DNA of 64,000 bases. Origin: Anaerolineae bacterium (GTDB taxonomy: Bacteria; Chloroflexota; Anaerolineae; Aggregatilineales; Phototrophicaceae). The notes beneath the pieces are model-generated. The model saw nothing but the letters and a program-made list of their open reading frames with translations, was not told the DNA's origin and did no database searches. Position 1 is the stretch's first letter; every line of letters starts with the position of its first letter. Shown piece after piece: positions 1 to 11,100 of this stretch. The stretch spans positions 25,319 to 89,318 of the forward strand of contig JAPKMO010000003.1 in assembly GCA_026645945.1 (NCBI GenBank). Reading direction: 5' to 3'. A program made the translations under genes and the position numbers.

Positions 1-7
1 ACCTGGG

Positions 8-829
8 TTGAGCGGTACGGGCGATGTGATGGGGCGTTTGACTGCCTGGTTGGTAAACCGTTTTCGCGCCTGGGAACGTCCGGCGAAGATCGGCATGGCG
101 CTGGCATTGGCGCTGCTGGCACTGGCGCTGCTGGCGCTGGTTTTTGGCCCGCCGTCTATCCGCCAGCCGGTATTGATCGGGGTGTTCGGCCTGCTGATTG
201 CGGCGCAGGCGATTTTTATGTGGGCCAACCGGGGGCTGGTGACGCCCTTCACGCGGGCGCAGCGCGCCTACCTGGCCGAAGATTTTGAGGCCGCGCGGGA
301 AACGCTGGAGCGGCTGGAACAGGCCGGTAAAGCTGATGTCCGCGCGCTGACGCTGCTGGGTAATACCTACCGCCAGCTGGGCGACCTGGAAAAAAGTGAA
401 CAGGTCTTGACAAAAGCTCTATCTTTAAGACCTTCAGACCCCTTTCCTCTGTATGGATTCGGGCGTACACTGCTGATAAGAGGGTTTTATGCTGAGGCTG
501 TTGAGGCGATCAACCGGGCGCTGGCATCCGGCGCGCCGCCGGTGGTGTACCTGGATTTGGGGGAAGCCCTGTTCCGGCAGGGACAGGTGGAGGAAACACA
601 GGCTGCACTGCGTGTTTACCGCCAACAGGCAGGCGGCGAACCGCACCGGGTTTTAATGGCCGATTATCTGTTATATCAATTAGGCGCTGAACCACCCCCA
701 TCGCGCGAACGGCTGCAAGCCGGGCTGCCTTTCTGGCAGGAGAACGCCCGGCGTTTTCGGCATACCCCTTACGGCCAGTCGCTTGCCGAAGATGTTCGGC
801 AGATGCAGGCGCTAATCGAGGAGGCATGA
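8..829 (+). CDS. TPR-repeat membrane protein
   Basis: Protein of up to 273 residues with two hydrophobic helices near the N terminus (about residues 28-47 and 54-72), followed by a soluble part made of helix-turn-helix tetratricopeptide-like repeats (about residues 80-215; typical Ala/Leu/Gly spacing such as ALTLLGNTYRQLGDLEKSEQVL). TPR domains are protein-protein scaffolds, so it probably organises a complex at the membrane. The frame stays open to the window edge. The start could be TTG at 8, ATG at 29 or further upstream. It is followed 3 bases later by the next gene, which suggests an operon with the two small membrane proteins downstream. The partner is unknown. Confidence 0.75.
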   Translation: MSGTGDVMGRLTAWLVNRFRAWERPAKIGMALALALLALALLALVFGPPSIRQPVLIGVFGLLIAAQAIFMWANRGLVTPFTRAQRAYLAEDFEAARETLERLEQAGKADVRALTLLGNTYRQLGDLEKSEQVLTKALSLRPSDPFPLYGFGRTLLIRGFYAEAVEAINRALASGAPPVVYLDLGEALFRQGQVEETQAALRVYRQQAGGEPHRVLMADYLLYQLGAEPPPSRERLQAGLPFWQENARRFRHTPYGQSLAEDVRQMQALIEEA

Positions 830-832
830 CAC

Positions 833-1336
833 ATGCTAGGTCGTGATGGCAACATTTCCATTTTCCGTGTCGCCGTGATCGCTATTATTATCGGCGTGCT
901 GATTATCGTCGGCGGCGCGATTTCGTTTTTTATTGATCGCGCGTCACATCAGGTTCCGCTGGAAATCGAGACGTATCCGGGCGCGGTGTTGTGGGGGCAG
1001 CGCACGCATTCCAACACCTCGCGCACGGTGTTTTACCAGATTCCCGGCGCGACTGCCGACCAGGTAAAAGATTATTACCAGCAGAAAATGTATGAATTTT
1101 ACCCGGACAGCGCGGACAGCGATCTGCGCGAATGTGTACGAAGCCCGCTGGCCGGCAATTTCCTGGAATATGACCAGGGCAAGCCCGGCGTTGTGCCGTT
1201 CCAGTGGAGCTGTATGTTCGACCGTTCAGGTTTTCAGATCACGCAGTCCACGCGGGTGAATATCCAGCCCGGCGTCGAGGCCAACGGTACGGCAGGGATG
1301 GTAGTCGTTGAATACCAACAAACCTGGCAGCCCTAG
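833..1336 (+). CDS. membrane-anchored hypothetical protein
   Basis: 167 residues with one N-terminal transmembrane helix (about 12-33, VAVIAIIIGVLIIVGGAISF) and an extracytoplasmic domain. I do not recognise the family. The domain has two cysteines (near residues 102 and 130) and a motif region reading YPGAVLWG and VKDYYQQKM. That is reminiscent of small proteins in which a short amphipathic helix packs on a beta sheet and accumulates on the outer face of the membrane. It lies 3 bases after the TPR protein and overlaps the start of the next gene by 29 bases, so the three genes are probably co-transcribed. Confidence 0.7.
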   Translation: MLGRDGNISIFRVAVIAIIIGVLIIVGGAISFFIDRASHQVPLEIETYPGAVLWGQRTHSNTSRTVFYQIPGATADQVKDYYQQKMYEFYPDSADSDLRECVRSPLAGNFLEYDQGKPGVVPFQWSCMFDRSGFQITQSTRVNIQPGVEANGTAGMVVVEYQQTWQP

Positions 1337-1838
1337 TTCGGCGGATGATGCCGCTCGACCGGGGCGGCGGTTTTTACCCTGGCAGGTTATTCTGCTGGGC
1401 GGCGCGGCGCTGGCGCTGGCGGTGTTGATCGGGACGCAGGTGATCGGTGTTCTGTACAGCATCATCGCGCCGCCGTCCCCGCCGCTGCCGGAAGGCGCGC
1501 GTTTATTAAGCCATACCGGCTTCGATTACGGCGTGGACGACTGGTTATACGGCACAGACGAACGCGCCTGTACGGTCGCGCGGTTTTACCAGGAGCAGGG
1601 AGGCGTGTGCCGGGTATCGGTTGGCGACTGTGAAGGCGATTCGTCCATGCGGCTGGGACCCGCGCCCGCCGAGCCGCAGAACGTGGCCCGATGTGTGGGA
1701 GAGGTCTATTTTTCGATTTTCGCCATGCGGTGGGAAGTCACCATCGCCAGCGGTTACGAAAAAGACGGCCAGACCCGTTTCAGCCTCTCGCGGGAGGTGT
1801 TCTGGACGGGCAGCATCCCGCCCAGGCCGGAGTTTTGA
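1308..1838 (+). CDS. membrane-anchored hypothetical protein
   Basis: 176 residues read from a TTG start that overlaps the preceding gene by 29 bases. The N terminus is short and basic, then comes one transmembrane helix (about residues 24-48) and an extracytoplasmic domain with three or four cysteines (RACTVARF, GGVCRVSVGDCEG, ARCVGEVYF). The general plan matches the preceding protein (single helix plus small outer domain), so the two may be distant paralogues or partners. Family not recognised. An out-of-frame ORF (1621-1956) overlaps its 3' end and is regarded as a shadow. Confidence 0.65.
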   Translation: MNTNKPGSPSSADDAARPGRRFLPWQVILLGGAALALAVLIGTQVIGVLYSIIAPPSPPLPEGARLLSHTGFDYGVDDWLYGTDERACTVARFYQEQGGVCRVSVGDCEGDSSMRLGPAPAEPQNVARCVGEVYFSIFAMRWEVTIASGYEKDGQTRFSLSREVFWTGSIPPRPEF

Positions 1839-1994
1839 CCGTACCCGCGCCGGGATTTGCACCCTACCGAAAACGGCCTGTTTAAGCCATAATATCAACC
1901 AAATTCATCGTTATTCCGAAGCGGACATGATCTGGGCGCGGGAGGTGCTACCGTGATGGCGAAACAAGGCGCGTTCGCCTCGCGGCTGATTGCA

Positions 1995-2049
1995 GGTTGG
2001 AGACGAATAGCCATCCCTGGGTTTTGATTTTATCTATTCGTATCTAACC
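1995..2049 (+). promoter_or_regulatory. long hairpin in the ileS leader
   Basis: The strand GGTTGGAGACGAATAG (1995-2010) can pair with CTATTCGTATCTAACC (2034-2049). That gives 14 Watson-Crick pairs, one G-U and one mismatch, with a 23-base loop. The stem ends just before the presumed ribosome-binding site (ACGGAG) of ileS. No U-run follows, so it is not an intrinsic terminator. It may modulate translation or mRNA stability; the function is inferred. Confidence 0.55.
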
Positions 2050-2068
2050 GGAACGGAGATACACGACG

Positions 2069-5248
<3,180 letters not shown>

Positions 5249-5310
5249 CTGTATTGGGTAGGACGCGGGCTGATTCGCCCCCGTTTTGTGCATTTTTAAC
5301 GCTTTTGAGA

Positions 5311-5353
5311 GCAGGATAGGCGGAACAATGGGCGCCTATCCTGTTTGTTTTTG
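5311..5353 (+). terminator. intrinsic terminator after ileS
   Basis: CAGGATAGGCG (5312-5322) pairs perfectly with CGCCTATCCTG (5333-5343) over a 10-base loop and is followed by TTTGTTTTTG. This is a strong rho-independent terminator for ileS. It lies inside the longest version of the following ORF, which argues that the PucR gene starts later, at 5463. Confidence 0.85.
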
Positions 5354-5462
5354 TGGATATTGGCTATATGATTTAGTTATATCTCACAAGGCGCTGCCGG
5401 TTTTACTGCCTTACAATGCTGAGGCGCGGGTTAAACGGGGCGATACTTCTGGAACGGTCAAC

Positions 5463-7103
5463 ATGAGCGAGAACAATACCACGACGCTTCAGGCGCTTTT
5501 ACAGTTTGCGCTGCCGCTGGGGACGACTCTGGTCGCCGGCGCGCCGGACACCACCATCAACTGGGCGGTGACGGTGCGGGCGCAGCCCCCGGCGTTCCCT
5601 GAGCTTTACGGGGGCGAACTGGCGCTGATTTCGATGGATGTTTTAAAAAGCTACGACAGCCGCATTACGCTGGCCGAGGTACTTCAAAGCCTGGCCCAGG
5701 CCGGCGTTCATGCGGTTGCCGCCTGCGGCGATATTTCCGATACGGCAGTGGCCGTCGCCGGCGAAAGCCAGATCGGCCTGCTGGCGCTGCCGGAGGACAG
5801 CAGCCTGACTAAAATCGAGCGGGCCGTAAATACGCTGATTGCCAACTATACGGCGCAGATGACCCAACGCGCCATGGAAATCCAGCGGCAGTTGGCGCGG
5901 CTGGCGGCGGAAAACCGCGACCTGAACAGCCTGCTGCAAATCCTGGCGCGGGCGACGGCCAGGCCGGTAGTTGTGCATGACGACGCCGGGGTGCTGATGG
6001 CGCAGGTTTACCCCAACGTATCTCGCCGCCCCGGTGTCAGCGGGCGGGCGCTGTTACAAAGCCTGCCGTATGGCGCGTTTCAAAGCTGGCTGGAATCCAG
6101 CGCCCCGGACACCGAAGGCGCGATTGTCACCAGCCCGCTCGGCCATACGACGGTGCTGAAGGTCGAAAAGCGCGTGGCGGGTTATCTCTCACTGGTCGGC
6201 AAAAACGAAACGCTGGAGGAATTTGACCGCTTGGTGCTGACTTACGGCGCGGACGTGTGCGCGATTGAACTGGCGAAAAATCGCGCCATCGCCTTCGCGG
6301 TGGAGCAGGCGCGCGGCGACTGGGTGCAGATGTGGTTGAGCGGCACGCCTGCCGATGACGACCTGCTGATGACGCGCGCGCAGCAGGCCGGTTTTGACGT
6401 TAACGGCGGGTATATGGCGGTGGTTTTTCGGGCGGTGACAAAAATGGGCGCGCCGCTGCCGCTGGATTCGCTGATTTCGCTGGTGCGCGACGATATGGCG
6501 CGCCGCTCGATTAACGGCGCGGTGGGGCAGTATGTGGATGTGATCGTGGCGCTGTATCCGGTGGAAAACCCGGCGATGGTCGGGCGGGTGCGCCGCGTGG
6601 TGGAGGAAGTGCGCGACCAGCTTGCCACACGCACGCCCAGCGGCCTGGTCGGGGCGGGCATCAGTCGCCCGGCAGCCGCGCTGCCGGCGCTGCGAGAAGC
6701 CTACCGGGAAGCCAAAGATGCATTAAGCATTGCCAATCAGCTTGGCGACCGGGAAGAAACGACGTTTTACGGCGATCTGAAACTGTTCCAACTGCTGCTG
6801 GCGTTGAAGGAAAAAAACCTGGAACACCTACGCCGCTTTTACCAGGATACGCTGGGGCCGCTGGTGGAACACGATGACCGCAAGCAGGGCGAGCTGATCC
6901 GCACGTTGAACGGGTTTTTTGAGGCCAACGGCAACCTCGCCAAAGCCGCCTCCGATCTGGACGTTCACCGCAATACGCTGGTCTACCGGCTGGAACGAAT
7001 CAGCGAATTGACCGAGATGAACCTGGATGATGCCGATAACCGGCTGATTCTGCATCTGGCGCTCAAAGTGCAGCGCGTTCTGGCGACCGTTATCAGCCGG
7101 TGA
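5463..7103 (+). CDS. PucR-family transcriptional regulator
   Basis: 546 residues. The N-terminal PucR domain covers about residues 8-125 (start-region motif LPLGTTLVAGAPDTTINWAV). A middle regulatory region of GAF/GGDEF-like character follows, and a C-terminal PucR-type helix-turn-helix lies at about 480-540 (GNLAKAASDLDVHRNTLVYRLERI). The family includes activators of purine, amino-acid and nitrogen catabolism in Gram-positive bacteria and Chloroflexota; the effector here is unknown. The ORF track starts at 5286, but that would include the ileS terminator, so ATG 5463 is chosen. A close paralogue lies at 13141-14802 on the other side of gltB, which hints that both respond to nitrogen status. 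Confidence 0.88.
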   Translation: MSENNTTTLQALLQFALPLGTTLVAGAPDTTINWAVTVRAQPPAFPELYGGELALISMDVLKSYDSRITLAEVLQSLAQAGVHAVAACGDISDTAVAVAGESQIGLLALPEDSSLTKIERAVNTLIANYTAQMTQRAMEIQRQLARLAAENRDLNSLLQILARATARPVVVHDDAGVLMAQVYPNVSRRPGVSGRALLQSLPYGAFQSWLESSAPDTEGAIVTSPLGHTTVLKVEKRVAGYLSLVGKNETLEEFDRLVLTYGADVCAIELAKNRAIAFAVEQARGDWVQMWLSGTPADDDLLMTRAQQAGFDVNGGYMAVVFRAVTKMGAPLPLDSLISLVRDDMARRSINGAVGQYVDVIVALYPVENPAMVGRVRRVVEEVRDQLATRTPSGLVGAGISRPAAALPALREAYREAKDALSIANQLGDREETTFYGDLKLFQLLLALKEKNLEHLRRFYQDTLGPLVEHDDRKQGELIRTLNGFFEANGNLAKAASDLDVHRNTLVYRLERISELTEMNLDDADNRLILHLALKVQRVLATVISR

Positions 7104-7210
7104 AATTACGCTCGGCGTGACGAAAGCTGACATTCAACACTTGGCGCGGCCTGATGGCGTGGTTTTAACTGGGGATAACCGCCGAAAAGATGTGCTGGAG
7201 GAGGCGTTCG

Positions 7211-7543
7211 ATGAGTATCCGAAACGTCCCGATGCTGATCTGTGACGGCTGCGGCTCCGTAATTGACATGGATTTTTATATCCGCATCCGGCCCACGCGC
7301 CAGACTGTTGTCCAGAAAGACCCCTGCACTTCTCCCGAACGAGACTTTTGCTGCGAGGCGTGCGCCTCCTGGTGGCACGCGCAGTTCCCCGAAAGCGGGC
7401 CATGGGGGCCGGCCTGGGATGAGCGGGAGTGGTGGTGCGAACGGGTGGGCGACTGCGGTGAACGCGCCCGCGTGCGGACAACACACGATGAAATGCCGCT
7501 GGTGGATGTACGCGCCCATTTTGAAGACCCGGAGTCTTTATAG
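7211..7543 (+). CDS. small cysteine-rich protein, possible zinc ribbon
   Basis: 110 residues from ATG 7211, preceded by GGAGGAGG, which makes this start better than the ORF-track start at 7190. Cysteines occur as CDGC near the N terminus and FCCEAC about 35 residues later. This layout could bind one zinc ion. The rest is acidic and Trp-rich with no motif I recognise. It follows the PucR gene on the same strand. Function unknown. Confidence 0.6.
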   Translation: MSIRNVPMLICDGCGSVIDMDFYIRIRPTRQTVVQKDPCTSPERDFCCEACASWWHAQFPESGPWGPAWDEREWWCERVGDCGERARVRTTHDEMPLVDVRAHFEDPESL

Positions 7544-7551
7544 GTCGGGCG

Positions 7552-7675
7552 CCAGGGGGACGAGGCGCGCCTCGCCCCCAGGGATGATCGTATCAAAATG
7601 ATGTGCAGGGACGCGCTGCAGCGTGTCCGGCTTCTGCGCGTTTGGCACGGCGGACGGCCAGAAGGCCGCCCCTAC
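7552..7675. repeat. cluster of three palindromic repeats
   Basis: Three different near-perfect palindromes sit side by side just after the stop of the small cysteine-rich gene: GGGGACGAGGCGCGCCTCGCCCC (7552-7582), GGACGCGCTGCAGCGTGTCC (7609-7628) and GGCGGACGGCC-agaa-GGCCGCC (7649-7672). They would form hairpins in RNA and may act as bidirectional terminators between the convergent neighbours. They resemble dispersed REP-like elements seen elsewhere in this window. Confidence 0.6.
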
Positions 7676-7884
7676 TGTGTGTCTCGAGCCAGCAGGACAA
7701 AACCCATCCCGACATCGTTGAGGTCCTGCGCGCCCTTGCCGCCGCCCGCGCCCAGGAATGACCAGCCATCGCTCAACAATTTGGCGATTTCCCATTCTGC
7801 CTCGGAGCGGCTGAGGACATTTTCGCTTTCGTAGCCGGGGCCGCGTTCGAGGATAAAAACAATGATTTTGACTTCTTTAGTCAT
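7672..7884 (-). CDS. small hypothetical protein
   Basis: 70 residues. ATG at 7884 is preceded on the minus strand by AAGGAG at six bases spacing, which fixes the start downstream of the ORF-track start (7917). The sequence begins with a beta-strand-rich stretch (KIIVFILERG) and contains SEAEWEIAKLLSDGWSFLGAGGG, reminiscent of the short DUF4177-type fold found in many bacteria. That resemblance is weak. Function unknown; it lies alone between palindromic repeats and faces the PucR block. Confidence 0.55.
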   Translation of the reverse strand: MTKEVKIIVFILERGPGYESENVLSRSEAEWEIAKLLSDGWSFLGAGGGKGAQDLNDVGMGFVLLARDTQ

Positions 7885-8114
7885 GCGCTGCTCCTTAGTT
7901 ATGCGGTAGCTCTGCATACCTCATTCATTATATCCGGTTGCGCGCCGCAGGCATGTTAAACCCTGTGGAATCGCAGAGGCGAACCCGCCGGATTCGCCTC
8001 TGTTCCCCCACGCGCGCCCACAGATGCAGCAGGCGCTGTATGCCGAATGATGGCCTGAATGTAGTTGTAGACCCGCATCAGTGCGTGAACCGACTGAACC
8101 TGCATTCTGGCAGG

Positions 8115-8134
8115 CAGTGGGCTTAAGCCCACTG
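8115..8134. repeat. 20-bp palindrome CAGTGGGCTTAAGCCCACTG
   Basis: Perfect 20-bp palindrome directly downstream of the gltB stop codon. The same core recurs at 58804-58825 and, with one base pair changed, at 38912-38935. Degenerate copies lie around 57171-57274. At this position it may serve as a transcription stop or mRNA-end hairpin for gltB. Confidence 0.75.
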
Positions 8135-8151
8135 TCGGAGCCGAATGGCGT

Positions 8152-11100
8152 CTAATTTTTGCGGGTCGGCGGCGCGATTTTCACAAAATGCGCCTGTGGA
8201 TGCGCCAGCAGCCCGTAAAGGTGCTGGGCCGCTTCCGGCTGGTTGTTGTTTTCCAACGCCTGGATGTAATACCGCAGCAGTTCGGTCACGTCGGCCACCG
8301 CCTGTTCATCAAGCTGGAAAATATCCACCGTCGCGCCGGCAGCGATGCGCCGCCTGATGGCCTCGATGGTGAGGTTCATCTCCGGCTGCACGCGCTGGTA
8401 GATGACGCCGCCGGACATGCCGGCGCACATCCAGGGGCCGGGGTCGCCCAGGATTAACACGCGGCCAGAGGTCATGTATTCGCAGGCGTAGCCCTTAAGG
8501 TTGGCGCGCGCGCCGATGCCGCCCAGTTCGTCGTGCAGCGGCTCTTTAACTTCGCCGCCGAAGATCACATCCGCGCCGCTCAACCGAATGCAGGCGCGGG
8601 TGTCGGCGTTACCCTGAACGATGAACAGGCCGTCCTGCGCGCCGTAGGCGAAACTTTTGCCGACCGAGCCATCCAGCCGCTGGCCGTTATGGTTCAGCCC
8701 TTTGAGGATGGTCACGCGACCGCCCCGCGCGCCCTTGGCGACACCATCCTGCGCGCCGCCTTCCACCAGCACTTCAATCGGTGCGTCAATGAAGGCGGCT
8801 AACCCGTTGCCGGGGATGGCGGAGTTGCTGAAGGTGAGGTGTACGGCATCCACTAGGTCGGCGTTGGGGAAAGCGCCGCGTTTGAGCGCCCCGGCCAGGT
8901 GCGTGCCGAGCGCGCGATCCATCGCCATCACCTGTTCGTCGTCGTAGGTCAGTTCGGTGTCGCCGCGTTCGGCATGTTCGGCGATGATGGCCGTAAGCTG
9001 CTTGCTGAGGGTATTGCGCGGGCGCGTTAGGCGGCGGCCCACGCCGGGCTGAAGCCGCTGCTTCTGGTTTTGCGGCGCGCGCTGGAGAAGCGGCGTCAGG
9101 TCAACCCGATCGTGCAGGGCGATCTGCTGGAGCAGATCGGCGCGGCCCACCAGGTCTTGCGCGCGGGTGAAGCCCAACTGCGCCGTCCAGTAGCGGATGT
9201 CGTCCGCCAGCATATGAAAGACGTTGCAGATGCCCTGGACGGCGTTTTCGTAATCGCGCGGCTCGAAGTGTTTGATGCCTTTGAGCGCGGCTTCTTCTTT
9301 GGTTTTGATGTGCGTGGTGATGCCGACGTGGCAGGTACCTTCGTGGCACTTACGGCAGATGGTGCAGCCGACCGCCACCATCGCCAGCGTGCCGAAGCCG
9401 ACGCGGTTCGCGCCCAGGCATAACATTTTCACCACATCGCGCCCGCTTTTCATGCCGCCGTCGCACCACAGTTCCACGTTGTCGCGCAGGCCGCTTTCGC
9501 ACAGCGCGCGGTGGGAAAGCCAGACGCCGATTTCCGCCGGCAGGCCGACATGCCGGAGCGAGTGCATCCGCGCCGCGCCCGTGCCGCCTTCGTAGCCGGC
9601 GATGTTGATGATGTCCGCGCCGGCTTTCGCCACGCCGACGGCGATGACGCCCACACCTGGCACAACCGGGATTTTGACCGATACCTTCGCGTTGGGATTG
9701 GCAGTTTTTAGTTCGTCAATGAGCTGCGCCAGGTCTTCAATCGAATACAGGTCGTGGTTGTTGCTGGGGGAGATTAGGTCAATGCCGGGGCGGGTGTGGC
9801 GGGCGGCGGCCACCTGTTCGGTGACTTTATAACCGGGGAGCTGGCCGCCCTCGCCGGGTTTTGCGCCCTGGCCGATTTTGATTTCCAGGTAATGACACGA
9901 GTTTAAAAACGCGATGTTGACGCCAAAACGCCCCGACGCGATCTGGTTGCCCCGGTGTCGGGGGTAGCGTCCCATCACGTCCGGCAGTTCGCCGCCTTCA
10001 CCGTTGATGCAGATGATATTGAGATGGTAGGCCGCCTCGCCATAGGCTTTGTAGGCCAGTTCGCCTTGCGAGCCAAACGACATCGCGCCGATAACCACCG
10101 GCATGGCGTGGTCTTTGATGCGGATGTCCACCCGGTTGGGGTCAGGCGGGTTTTCGACGGTTTTCAGCCCGATGATGTGGCGGGCGGCCACCGGCATGGT
10201 GTTTTCCAGTTCCAGCATATCGCGGGTGTAGTCCTCAAGGGACATTTCGCCCTGGGCGATATCTTCGATTTTTTTCCACATTTTGGGGTACAGCCGGTCG
10301 GCATTAGCGAGTTTGCCGGTTCGTTCCCCGCGCATTTCGGCGGCGCGCTCCTCGGCATCCATCTTCAGCGCCTCCCAGCTTAAGCCGCGCCCTTCCGACC
10401 CGAAATAATTAGGCGTGCCGAGATAAGCGGCCACGCCGGTCGTCAGCCCGATGGAGCTGAACGAATGGCCGTAACCGCGCAGTTCGTGGCAGCCGATGGT
10501 GGAGATGATTTTCTCCAGCCCGGCGCTCATAATCCGCACCATGCCGCTGATCTGGCCGACGATTTGTTCGGAGGTCAAGGACTGGCGCGAGGGGCGGGGC
10601 GCGAGTCCCAGCCCGACAGCGTACATGGCGTAGGGCAGCAGCGCGTTCGCCCCCAATGCCAGGCATAATGCCAGATCGTGCAGGTCGCGCAGCGCGCCGG
10701 AGCGCACCACCAGCCCCACGCACCGCCGCAGATTCGGCTCGTCATCGGCCTGGCGCAGCGCCCGGTCAATCGCGGCAGTCGCCAGCAGGGGGTCCAGCCA
10801 CAGGCGCTGGCCGCTGTAAACGTCGGTGTCGTCCAGCACGATGCACTGGACGCCGCCGCGTACCGCTTCCACCGCCGCGCGCTGCAAGCGGTTGAGGGCT
10901 TCCTCGATGCCTTCGTCCAGCGCTGCGCCTAGGGAAAAGATCGCACGGCGGCTGCCGAACTGCTCCAGCAGGTCTTCGATGGTCATCGTACCCTGGCTGT
11001 CGGCGGCGGCGCGCATATCGTCGCTTTCGCCCAGAATTGGATGCCCGCCGAGCAGCAGGGGGGTCTGTAGCTGGATGAGGATGTCACCATCGGCAGGCGA

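Noticed and set aside
1943-1955. T-box-like sequence AGGTGCTACCGTG upstream of ileS
   Set aside because: It matches 10 of 13 bases of the T-box core, but the bulge reads UGCU instead of UGGN, which breaks pairing with the tRNA CCA end. I also see no clear stem I with a specifier codon and no terminator/antiterminator pair.
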